A stretch of DNA of 64,000 nt from Adiantum capillus-veneris (lineage: Eukaryota; Streptophyta; Polypodiopsida; Polypodiales; Pteridaceae): assembly GCA_014529385.2 (NCBI GenBank), contig CM043963.1, positions 100,371,412 to 100,435,411 on the forward strand, read 5' to 3'. Of the stretch, positions 10,611 through 20,779 are shown in pieces (position 1 is the stretch's first letter; each line of letters starts with the position of its first letter). The position numbers and the translations under genes were made by a program. The notes under the pieces were generated by a model. The model ran no database searches, was not told where the DNA came from, and worked only from the letters and a program-made list of their open reading frames with translations.

Positions 10611-11102
10611 ACTGCCACTCTCAGAAGCTCCACACATCCAAATGTGCACTTTGTTTTGTAGCCAAGCGAGTATTTCTCCTTTCTGCTCAGTTGTGGAGTT
10701 TAACTCTTCTCCCTGGGTTCGTTCTACATCTCTATAACTATGATATTTGACACTAATCTTTGTAATGACATCCTTGTGTCTTAAGTAGATATAGTCATAG
10801 CCCTAGTCTTGTACCATTTTGAGCTGACGCAAGAATGGTCTGCCAAATATGATATCAAAATTGCTTCTCTCATCAAAATTCATAATATCAAAGGTGTGTT
10901 CATATGCAATTCCACAAGAGGATACTACGATTGGCTCCAAAATATCAATAGGTCTCTCCAAGTATCCATCTACTAATTGTAGTTTCATTCGGGTTTTCCT
11001 TAAAGCATGCTTTCCCCATTTTCCCCACATTGCCTTGGTTGTTATGGCAATTACGGCTCCACTAGCTAATATAGCAACCTCTTTTACTCCTTTGTATTCC
11101 AC
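10570..11102 (-). pseudogene. Element A protease (retropepsin-like), decayed
   Basis: The frame shows VAILASGAVIAITTKAMW, then SSCGIAYEHTFDI and FDIIFGRPFLRQLKMVQD, which is the flap and ILG(R/K) block of Ty3-type retropepsins. The catalytic Asp expected in DSGA is Ala, so the enzyme would be dead. After an in-frame TAG the frame continues (YDYIYLRHKD, HSYRDVERTQ, WLQNKVHIWMCG) in step with element C at 61600-61760. The rest of element A (RT, integrase) is absent on this side. Confidence 0.7.
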
Positions 11103-11407
11103 AGGGAAGGTAGTGTTCCCTTATTCTCCTTCGCACTAGTCTCCGGCCTTATTCACTGGTACTTGCTTGCGTTTAGTTTGTTTTGAGGTTTGCTTTTTTG
11201 GTGTTTTGGAGAAACAATTGGTTGTGGAATTATCAGTCCTATTTTCTCCAAAAAAAATTCCACCTCTTCCCAAAGATGAGGTCTTACATGCAATTACTCA
11301 GATAGAGTTAGCGTACAATGGATAGGAGATGACATCAGCTCATGAAGAGTTTTGGTGTCCATCATCTTAGGACCAGATTTCCATTGATATGATACTTTTC
11401 TAATTTT

Positions 11408-14400
11408 TTATCTTGTTTCATGGTTGCCAATAAATGAGGGTAAAGTTTTCAAAGATTGAGGTTTGTTGTCTTCCAACATTTCTGTACGTGTATCACCATA
11501 TACTGATCGGATATCACCTAGATAGAACTCATGTTCTAAATGGATCTTAGTGATAGGGGCTGATTGAAGCGTCGTGCTTCCATCCTTTTTGTTTTTTATA
11601 TTCCTCCATAGGTCGTGTGTCCATGGTTCTTCTACTTCTGGAATTGGCATAACTACCTATGAATACACCCCATCTGTGGTATTGGCTGCCATCCTTGAAT
11701 CCAAAGGTGTTTCAACTATCGATTCTTTTTGGTCTCTATTTTTGATACCTCGATTCTTCAACTCTTGGATTTTTTCATGGATTAGTATTTCAGTCCTTGT
11801 AGCAATAGGAATAGGTGGTTCTATAAGAGCTTGGGCCGCCTGGATGAGTTCCTTGCACATCTGTAACCTCTCTTTTTCATACCCTGGGTGAGGATATATT
11901 AACCATCTATTCTCCAAGGTTTGGTTGGGCTTTAGCCTAGCTGCATAAGCTTTCAAAATCGTATCTAATGGCTCAAAGACCTTGTCCACCAAGACCAATC
12001 CTCTTGAAGGTATTACTGATGGTTTGATACATCAATCTTTTCCTTATGGTCCCTTTCCACTCTAAATTGTTCTTCTATTTGCTGTAATTTGGTTTCTAAA
12101 GCTAATTTTTCTTTTAATCTTTTGGCTTTCATCTTGTCCCTTTTTGCCTCCCAAGATTTCCTAGGGGTTCTAACTGACAGATTCTCTATCTTGGTTTGGT
12201 TGGGTGGGATGTTCCTGGCAGCCTCTTGTGCTTGTGCTCTTGTTACAACATTCATTAGAGTTTTTGGTTTTGTTTTTGATCCACTTGAGCTTGATACAAT
12301 TCTAATTTTGTTCATGGTAGCCTTCCCTTTGTTACCAGGGTTTTGGACAGTGTGGAATTAGATGGTCATTTGTACATCCCTCACAGTACCCAAAGATTTT
12401 TATACGCTCTCCTTTGTGTGGACAACTTCTTGCCCAATGATCACTGCCACATTCATAACAAGGTCCTATTGGTGGTGGAGAAGCTTGTGGAGCCCCCATC
12501 GGTTGTCTGATTCTAGGGAGGCATCCACTAGTTTTGTAGTTCTAATTTCCCATGAACATGAGCAGATTTTCATCGACCAGGTAATAGTTTTTTTTTGTTG
12601 TGCATGTATGATGATTTTGACATCCTTTCAAAAGCTATCCATGTAATTTGTCCTTTGGAAGCATAGGCACTACTACCTAACCCTCTCTCATAGGAGCTAT
12701 CTGAATCTTCTCGGTATGAAACTACCTATATCATACTCTGATATGTAGGTGCCTCTATGGGTTGTGAAATTCTTACCATGGCTCTATTTTCCTGAGGTAA
12801 AGGAGGTTGATGTCCCAACATAGTTTGACATTTTTCTTGCCCTTGGATTGTGTTATTTTTTCCTACTTGGTATCTTGGAGGTGGTGCCAGCTGTTGCCCT
12901 ATAGGTAACCCATATGGTCTTTCTCTAACATAGTTTTTAATGTAGAAACATTCATGGGTCTCATGGTTTTTCCATTTTTACTCTAAAGCACACCACTTCA
13001 ATACACGTTGTACATTTGCTCCTGGCCCCGGCTACATGTTGCACCACTGAGTTGGATGATCTCCTTCACAAATGTCACATTTTTGTGTGGTCTATTGTCG
13101 TGTGTTTGGGTTCGTCTTGTTTCCTTGGTTCATCCTTCTGATCACTTCCTTGATCATTTGATCAACGTCTGGCACAATTGGGTTGTGTCCACCCAGTTTC
13201 ATTGTGGATTCGCTAGTAATTGAAGAGGTGCTACTCAACCCTTGGTCAGTGTCCTCAGTCACCTCCCAATATTCCTTACAATTGTCTACCAAATACAACA
13301 CCTCTTTCCTGACTTGCTCAAAAGTAACACATGACTTTAAGTACAAATCTTTTTTGAGAGTATCATGTTGCAATCGCTCTATGAAAAGGACTGACAGCCT
13401 CTCATCCTGAGGTAGCTCTCTAGCAGGAAATCTTTCTATGTATTGCTTAAATTGAAGCAAGGCTTCCTTCACCTTTTCTTTCTTGGGGTCAATCCAAATC
13501 CTTTGTATTGAGTATGAAAATTTTTTAGTTGTTCTGCCCTCAATACTTGTTTGAAGATTGAAACATGAGCATACAGATCCCTCTATCCACTATACTTTTT
13601 GGGTACACACTTGGCCACTTGATATGGTCGCATGCGTTTAGTCTCTGCAAACATCCTTGGTCCTCTTAACATGGTCTCTCTAGTTCCATCCTAACCATCC
13701 TTGGTCCTCTTGACATTCTCTCTCTAGTTCCATATTCTCCCCTTGGCACTACAATCGGTGTCGTCTCCACCATACATTCATCCGGCCATTTTGTTCAATC
13801 TCGTGTAACAGTCGGAGGGATTCTAGTTGCATAAGTCAAATCAAGTGCTACACTACCCATATGTGTGCTCAAAGAAACCCTAGACCCCATTGATCCCATG
13901 GGCCCTGCATTCGAGGATTGATGCCCAAATGGATCTTCCACTCTTGTTCTTACTAGAATCACGTACCCAGTTTTTGGTCTCGTTTGAGTCGTCATGGGTT
14001 TAACTTACTCGGTATTTACATAATATTGGTGGAGTGGTCCACCAAAGTGTGTATATCACTCTAGATCCTTACGGTTTATAGGAGAGCATTTTGGCCATAC
14101 TTATCCATCATGACCACTTGGATACTTCTCCCCTCTGTGTATGTAAAAACATATAGTCTCTTGCGGTCAGTCCACTCCTTGATGCAGGGCTCATCACATC
14201 TATAATAGAGTGTTTGCTCTCCATTATTGAATTTACATAGCCCCATGTAAGTGTTGTCTGTGTATTAAGTTGCTGTGTTTTGTTAGTACACCTGAGCACA
14301 ACATTTTGCTTGTCCATCTTGGGGGGTTCATCTACTAATTCTTCATCTACCTTGTCCTTGGTGCCAGTCAATCCCCATTTGTTTACAATAAAGGGGTTGT

Positions 14401-14518
14401 GAACAACTAGGTACATCATGCCCTCCCGGTCAAAGTATCTATCTCTATTATAGTCCACATCTACAAGGACCTTGAACTCGCTTGGCTTGTTTTCCAAATT
14501 AACATAGTAGCGGTCCAT
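11408..14518 (-). pseudogene. Element A gag region, broken into several frames
   Basis: Pieces read from right to left: 14518-14108 (N-terminal module), 13472-13092 (capsid-like, LYLKSCVTFEQVRKEVLYLV and YLVDNC), a stop-rich zinc-knuckle region near 12400, 12315-12013 (VTRAQAQEAAR plus a basic coil), 11998-11657 (QTLENRWLIYPHPGYEKERL) and 11650-11408. Each piece has a counterpart in the same order in element C (58103-60742) and element B (42626-39391). Gag would assemble the particle and bind RNA. Frameshifts and stops make it non-functional. The copy is clearly older and more diverged than B and C are from each other. Confidence 0.7.
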
Positions 14519-14559
14519 TCCATCCTTATAGATTTTGGCTTTAAGCTCATTCTCAAATT

Positions 14560-15431
14560 AAAGTTTTAAGTACAACAGTTTGATGTCAGATGCAGGTCAA
14601 GAAGCACCGCCCCCATGGAAGCTCCTTCCTTAAAGTTCACCTTGTTGAATTTCTCAGTCATTATGGTGTATGATCTTTCTGATGAGATATCAAAGAAACT
14701 TTCCTCTAAAATGGCTTCTAGCAGACGTCATGAATTTTGATTCACACTACCTTCAGTTGAGTGGTTGCTTACTTGGGCTCTGACGCTCGAATTCCTATTG
14801 TGATATAATCTTCTTGAATGCAAATACATGCAAAACTGATCTTACAAAATCCAAACCTTGTTACCTCATGGCTAACTTGTATTCCCCAATTTGGTCTTAC
14901 TTGTTGGGTCGTACTCTCTAGCACTTGCCACCTGTCAAAAACTACTTGATGGCTATGAGTTTATAGCCACTCTTGCTAGTTCAAGCTTACAATCAACAAA
15001 ATTTTATCTGATACTTTCAATAACTTCACAATTTTGCTCATAACATCCACAATTCAATTCCAATTTGAATTTTGAAAAGACCACCAAGGTCCAGGAGACT
15101 ATCTCTATCTATGGTGAGATTTTGCTCTTATTATGACTCAAAGGAACATGGATCATGATCCATGTTAGGAGGCCAAACTTACTTTTCTTGGTACCAACAA
15201 AATCAGCATGATTAGTAGGTCATTTGGCACTAAAATTTTTGAGAATGGATTTTTGAAATGGAATGTAGGTTAATGTTGTCACTTGCCTTGAATGCTTGGC
15301 TATACTGGGCTTTTGATTTGGTTTTTTATATTCTAATTCAGTTTTGAAATGATCACTAGAGTCCATGTGATGTGCTCTAGCTATGGTGGAGGTTTGGTAT
15401 CAATCTGTGTCAGAGGAACATGGATCGCGAT
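14560..15431 (-). other. Element A leader, left part, with ACATGGATC palindromes
   Basis: This is non-coding sequence upstream of element A gag. A 20-bp palindrome (ACATGGATCA + reverse complement form) lies at 15146-15165. A second begins at 15418 and is cut at 15431 by the insertion of element B; its other half resumes at 45494-45504. The bases 15427-15431 (GCGAT) are the left copy of the target-site duplication. Confidence 0.75.
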
Positions 15432-16356
15432 TGTTGGACGGATATGCCACGGCGGACGTCAGCACAGCGAGAACTCACTTAACAAGATTTATCAGCTAAG
15501 GACGAAGCTCGACCCGCAGGCACGTGGAAGCAAGCATAGGGTGTCAACCTACACTCGACCGACTCCTAACTAATTCCTACAGAGTTCTCTACCCAATGTC
15601 TAAGTCACAGCCTTTAGGAGTACATAAGAGGAAACTTCCTACAATGCTTTCTAGAGCCAAACACCCATCAAGCAATCTCGAAACCCCACAGAACTTGAAG
15701 GAGACCCTACTAACACCAATAGGTCGCTCTCCCTAAGGTCTATGAACCAAAACCTGACCCAAAACACCCGGTGCAAAATCACGTAGAATGTCTAGCCGAA
15801 ATTTGCAGGTCTTCGTTTCCAAAATCTAAAGTGCCTAATGTGTAGCTCTACTCAATGTGAATGTGTGGATATGATGCAATGCAAAATCGGACAACGTATG
15901 CTCACCGAATCACCAGATAAAGCTCATAGATGGAGCTCGCAAAACCGGACCGTACATGCACAATGTAGGTATCGGCACGTAGCTCTCATCGGGGGCAACA
16001 CGCTTCACTTCTCCGCACTCGATTCCGACCACCGGTGCACACGTAGCATCAAAATGAATCTCACACTCTCTCTCGTACACAGTACGCTCACTCACTGACT
16101 TCAAACTTTTTAAATTGACAAAAGGTTTTTCATTAAGGTCAAAAAGTGGTATAAATACCTTACAATTCTCAAACCCTAAAGTTCCAATTTAACCATCTAC
16201 TCAATCTAAATGTCAAAACTGGGATACAATTTGGAAACTTCTGTAAGCCCCAATATTTACAAGGTGAAATGTCGGGTTTTCTCAATAAATGAATAATTAC
16301 AAAAAATAATAACCTGCCAAGCCGTCATTTTCCGTAGGGTGTGTCCAGCTTCTACA
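15432..16356 (-). mobile_element. Element B 3' LTR (left end of the 30 kb insertion)
   Basis: The repeat begins TGTTGGACGG and ends CTTCTACA, 925 bases, and is a direct repeat of 44567-45493. On the element's own (minus) strand it starts TGTAGAAGCTGG immediately after the polypurine tract, which identifies it as the 3' LTR. GCGAT flanks it on the left. By eye the two LTRs differ at about one base in ten over the first 115 bases, so the insertion is old. A TATTTATACC box and a half palindrome (CACGTAGAATGTCT) lie inside. Confidence 0.9.
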
Positions 16357-16368
16357 CTCCCCCCCTCC
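16357..16368 (-). other. Element B polypurine tract
   Basis: On the minus strand this reads GGAGGGGGGGAG directly before the LTR start TGTAGAAG. It is the expected primer for plus-strand DNA synthesis and fixes the orientation of element B as minus. Confidence 0.85.
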
Positions 16369-16407
16369 TTGCTCATGTCATCCCCGACATGGTTGGCGAG
16401 TTGTTCT

Positions 16408-17205
16408 TCATCTTATGGTTTCTCGCATCTTGAGCACCGACTCGTATCTTGCATGTTGAGCCAGTAGTCTTGGGCCGAATATATCAGTGCTAATTGTGAA
16501 GAAGCCAATGTAGAAATTGGCGTTTATCTTCTCCTCCTCCTCGAGCTTTCTCTTGATATTTTCTAGCTCATCTTGCATTGCCTTCTGCTCTTCTTCCATG
16601 CGGGTTTGCAGGACTACTGATCCTTCTACCATCATCAGCCTTTGCTTCTTCTCTAAAGTCAACTCTTTCTGGAGCTCTTTCATTTGTTCTTCATAAATCT
16701 TTCTCTCTGAAGTGGTGTGAGTCGGGCTAGTAACTCTGACTCTGGCAAGAGATGCCCGTAGCCGCTGGATGGTTTAGTCTTTAACTTTAAGCTGGTCCTT
16801 GAGCTCAAGAACCTCATCCTAGCTAGCCTCCTGCTCTATTTCTGCCTTCTCCTTGGCATTCCGCATTGCTTCAACTTCCTTGGACTCCTCAGCAAGTTGT
16901 AGGGTTAGGTTATCCCTTTCCCTCTCTGCATCTGTCAATGACTTGCTGAGTTGTTTATATTCCTCTTCGGCTCCTTACAGTCTTTGAGCTGCTTCCTGAT
17001 TTTCTCTTTCCATTTCTTGGCATCTTTGCAATGCCTTTGCCAGACTGGCTTGCAGCTCTGCTTCTCTCTCTATCTGCCTTTGGCTTTGTTTTTGTAAAGT
17101 GTCGACTTCAAGCTTGATTTGCACTTCAGTGGCTTTGAGAGTTGCCATTTCACTTTCTGAGGCCATTAATTGTGCTCTTAGACCGGTTAGCTTGGTCATC
17201 ACCAC
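16408..17205 (-). pseudogene. Element B extra ORF, coiled-coil C-terminal part
   Basis: Two open pieces (17205-16975 and 16683-16408), with a broken stretch between, encode heptad-rich Glu/Lys/Gln sequence: LRAQLMASESEMATLKATE, REAELQASLAKALQRCQEME and EEEQKAMQDELENIKRKLEE. This is a long coiled coil ending in a short non-coil tail. It lies downstream of the ORF at 17227-18630 and probably belongs to the same protein, between integrase and the 3' LTR. Function is unknown; multimerisation is the only thing the sequence supports. Confidence 0.5.
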
Positions 17206-17226
17206 ATCCCAATCATTGGTGGGTGG

Positions 17227-18630
17227 CTAGGTAGGTGCAGGTCCACTGTAGTTTGTCTTGCTCCTCTTTCTGTTGAGTTTGTGGAGGGCTATGAGGAGGT
17301 GGTGAGGGCAGTGGGCTGGACTCAGGGCTCGACGGTGGAGTTGTCGGCTTTTTCTTGAAATCCTTGTCCTCCTTTGTCTTCCTCTCTCTCTCTCTTGTCC
17401 TTCTTGCTCCTCTAGCAATTTCCATCGGACTTGCTCCATTTCTGCTTCTGTAAATGGTACATGTGGGATATTTTCCGCCGTGGCATCTAGAATCTCAAAA
17501 TTCTTAATATAGTCGTCAAATCTGTCTCTGTGCACCCTTCGGGATGATCCCGACATTGCTTCTAGAGAAGGCTTCCATAGCTCATTCAAATCTCCTTTGA
17601 GGGCTCTTTCGGCCCTGAAAATTTCCATCAGCCGCTCTAGCCGTGCCGCCTTCTGTGATTTTGTCTCTTTGACGGGCACTTGGACAAATTCCTTCTTTCC
17701 CTTCTTCAGCTCTGGCTGCTCTTCTTGCACGGTTTCTAGCCGGCGTTTCAAACGTGCTGCCACCCTTGGTGCTTTGGGCTGTTCCTCTTCCTTATCTTCC
17801 TTGAGCCTCAGCCAGTCGTTCTGTGATGGAGGGTCGGGCCATCTTCCCTTGGCGTGCAATGCCCCATAAATCACTTTCGTGATTAGCTCACCCGGCACGA
17901 TGTATGTGGGGTTCTTGTTGCCCATCTTCACCAGATTATCATGTATATAAGCTGCATAATTGATTACCTTCGGCTTGCTTTTCTGCATTGCCCAGGTGAA
18001 TGTTGTGGCAATTTCTCCAGGCCGCATTCTGTACTTTTGTGGCCGCTTTGTACACATATGGAAATACTGATTGTACAGCTGACTCATGATTGCCACTTTA
18101 GGGTTGGCAATGTCTTCAAAGGTGTAGTTGCCTTTCTTTTCTATGTACACCTTTACTTCGTCTCTTCTTTTGGTTACACTATCCCCTTTGTTGGAGAGGT
18201 CTAGTGCAGCTTCCACCACTCTCTCCGTGATTATAATCCCCGTGTATGGCTTGCCTTGCAGATCCATAACTCAGGCCACTCCATCTTCTTTGATTGTCGT
18301 CACAAATTCACATACTCTTTTTATGTCGATTCCTGCCGGCACCGGTTCAAAATAATTGTGGAGATCAATCTTCTCCAGGTACTCTGCCATCTTGCTTCTG
18401 ACGAACTCACTGAGCTCCCGCGGTAGCATGGGTAGCTCTATTACATTTCCTTTGGTGTCTTTGAACACGCCTTGGTAGATCTTTAGATCATTTGACTCTA
18501 GCAGGTCCTCTTGGATCCATGTGATGGTTGGCTTCAGAGTTCCTTCTGGTATGACGAAGGGGTCTACTTCTTCCAAATAATCCTTTATGGTCATCCTCTT
18601 CTTCTTTGGCGGTGACTTTGCGGCTGCCAT
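17227..18630 (-). pseudogene. Element B extra ORF (ORF-X), N-terminal globular part, one nonsense codon
   Basis: The ATG at 18630 starts MAAAKSPPKKKRMTIKDYLEE with a nuclear-signal-like basic patch. One frame runs to 17227 with a single TGA at 18273-18271 (CGA to TGA would explain it). The middle part has GIIITERVVEAALDLSNKGD and YNQYFHMCTKRPQKYRMRPGE, a helical domain that faintly recalls the plant transposon protein domain found in extra ORFs of plant retroelements; that link is from memory and weak. It then becomes Arg/Lys/Glu-rich. The 3' position, between integrase/PR2 and the LTR, is where plant Ty3 elements carry env-like or accessory ORFs. I see no membrane segments, so it is not env-like. 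Confidence 0.55.
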
Positions 18631-18659
18631 AGATCCTGTTGCACTCAGTAGTCTGAAGT

Positions 18660-19740
18660 TAGCATTTTTTTCATATCAGCTGAGAAGCTGAGTTTTAACT
18701 ATCCAAATGACTTGAAAATTGAAAATAAAACTTAAAAGGAACTTGGGCAACTGTGCATGTGCTCACAGTGAAATTTTGGCAAAAATTTATATTCTAGACA
18801 TCCTACGCGTAGGATGTCTTTTTCATCAGATTTTGGTGATACTTGACATGCTAGTGGTCCTTGGCCTGTACAACATAGTTATGTGCTTGGAATTGGATTT
18901 GGGCATCAAAAAGTGGATTTTTGGGCAAAATAGGCTTTAGGATCACAAATTGGGTAGAATCTCCACAACAGGTGACAAATGATATCCAAATGGGTTGAAA
19001 ATTGATATATGGGCTCCTTGCACCATGGTTATGGCTCCCATGATGTCATTCTTTGCACAGAAGGTCAAAAACATGCTTGAGACAACCTACGCGTAGGATG
19101 TCTATTTCATCAAAATGGCTTGGGATTTGTTCTATGGGTAGTCCTTGGCATGTGGAACATGGCCATGCTCTTGGATTTTGATTTGGACAAGAATTGATGT
19201 TGGTAAGACCATGTGTAGTGTTTTGGGCTCAAAAAGTGTATCTTGAAGGTGTCGGGGGTCAAAAATGATAAGAATGGCTTCAAACTTGATATATGAGCTC
19301 TTGAAGATGATATGAAAAGATATGGAATGTAAAAATACCCTCTATAGGCCAAAAATATCAAATAGACATCCTACGCGTAGGATGTCTACTTCATCATTTT
19401 TTGCAGGTGACCACACAGATTTGTTGGCTATGTGCTCATGAATGTGTTGTGCAAGTTTCATGTGATTTGGACAAGTGTTGGTAGGTCTATGGCCCATTAT
19501 TGCCTCTATTCCCTGACTTTGCATTTTTTCATGCATATGAGGTCAATTTTGGTCCAAATGTGATGAAACTTGGTGGCTAGCATATAAAGGCTATTCAGAA
19601 AACGTGTGCAATGAAAAATGTTGGGCTTTGTGCCCAAAAATGTCTTTGAGACATCCTACGCGTAGGATGTCTCCTGATGATTTTTTTATGGGAATTGCTA
19701 CTCGTGCCTGCCCTTAACCCCCCTGAGTCCCTTTTTAAGC
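18660..19740 (-). repeat. Element B 3' spacer with four 24-bp palindromes
   Basis: This non-coding kilobase carries the palindrome AGACATCCTACG + reverse complement at 18796-18819, 19080-19103 (one mismatch), 19364-19387 and 19649-19672. The spacing is strikingly regular at 284-285 bases. The intervening sequence is T/G-rich and repetitive in tone (GGACAT, TTGATATATG), consistent with an old tandem unit of about 285 bases. Confidence 0.9.
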
Positions 19741-19924
19741 CTAATTTCAACAAGAAAGTCAAATGGATAGAAAGTAACTCCCTGTGTGGATTTCAGAGCC
19801 TCCGAGGCGTTTTCTGACTTTTGGTGTGCTTTTCAGCGATGAAATTTGTTGATGTTGGTCTCCATAGCTTCCCGATATGCAGTTGTCTGGTTTCCGATGT
19901 TGCTTGTACTGAAGAGAGTTCCTT

Positions 19925-20746
19925 TTACTTCGGTTTCGGGATCCAAATGCGAGTCGCATTTGAGTTATTACTGAGAATTTTCTTTGGGATCCATATCCGT
20001 TTTATTCCCTTGGTTTTTGGTTGAACTATCTGCTTCGATTGAATTCTTCCGTTGTATTGTTTTTTGTTTGCTATCGTGTCATTTCTATCCTTCCGTACCC
20101 ATATTTGTTTCTCTTGTTTTGGTAACCTAGATCTTTGCACTGCGGTTGGTGACTTCGTATGTATGTAGTGAGCATGGTTGGCTGTTACCTGTTTGTTAGC
20201 CTTGGGTATCATGTTGTTCTTTGGTGGCACCCTTGCTTTTGGCTTTTTATCTAGTGATTGTATTGCTGGCAGCGAATTATTCCGGGGTTGCTGAGCAAAG
20301 GCTATTACCTGTTGTTCTTGTGCATGCTGAATTTTGACTGCATTCGCAGTCCAATCTATCTGCACATTGTACTCTTTTTGCCAAGGTTGTCCCAACATCA
20401 TGGGATGTTGTGTGCTTTCATCTTCCACCACATAGAATTTGTGTGGGTAAATATATTGATGTACTTGTACATGCAATATAATCCAGCCCAATGTTTTTAG
20501 TGAATGTGATGTACTACTTTCCAGCACTTGTGGAGTAGGATGAAGTTGACCTGTGGTTTTGAGCCGTTTATATAATCTGTCAGAGATCAAATTTTCTTGA
20601 GCTCCAGAATCAAGCAATGCCGTCGATTCGACCCGATTGCTACCCACTTTGATTGCAATTATTGGCTCCACTGTGTCTTCATCAAAATTCGTTAGTCGAA
20701 TGGCATTGATTCGACACGGTGATCCACATTGTTTTGTTGTTGTCAC
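19925..20746 (-). CDS. Element B second retropepsin-like domain (PR2) with W(I/V)PK tail
   Basis: The open frame of 273 aa lies downstream of integrase. Near residue 45 it has TALLDSGAQENLISDRLYKRL, the catalytic DSGA of an aspartic protease. Later it has HPHKFYVVED-like and HPMMLGQPWQKEYNVQIDW, matching the LG(Q/R)xW block. This is in addition to the gag-proximal protease at 38788-39222. The C-terminus carries WVRK, RIWIPKKIL and RIWIPKPK repeats, as in elements C and D. It may be translated as the end of Pol or separately. It looks open end to end, unlike the rest of element B. Confidence 0.65.
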   Translation of the reverse strand: MTTTKQCGSPCRINAIRLTNFDEDTVEPIIAIKVGSNRVESTALLDSGAQENLISDRLYKRLKTTGQLHPTPQVLESSTSHSLKTLGWIILHVQVHQYIYPHKFYVVEDESTQHPMMLGQPWQKEYNVQIDWTANAVKIQHAQEQQVIAFAQQPRNNSLPAIQSLDKKPKARVPPKNNMIPKANKQVTANHAHYIHTKSPTAVQRSRLPKQEKQIWVRKDRNDTIANKKQYNGRIQSKQIVQPKTKGIKRIWIPKKILSNNSNATRIWIPKPK

Positions 20747-20779
20747 AGAAGTCTTCTTTTTGCAATGCGTTCTTGTGCT

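Noticed and set aside
12089-12361. Plus-strand hydrophobic ORF
   Set aside because: Antisense of element A's basic gag coil, with no supporting motif.
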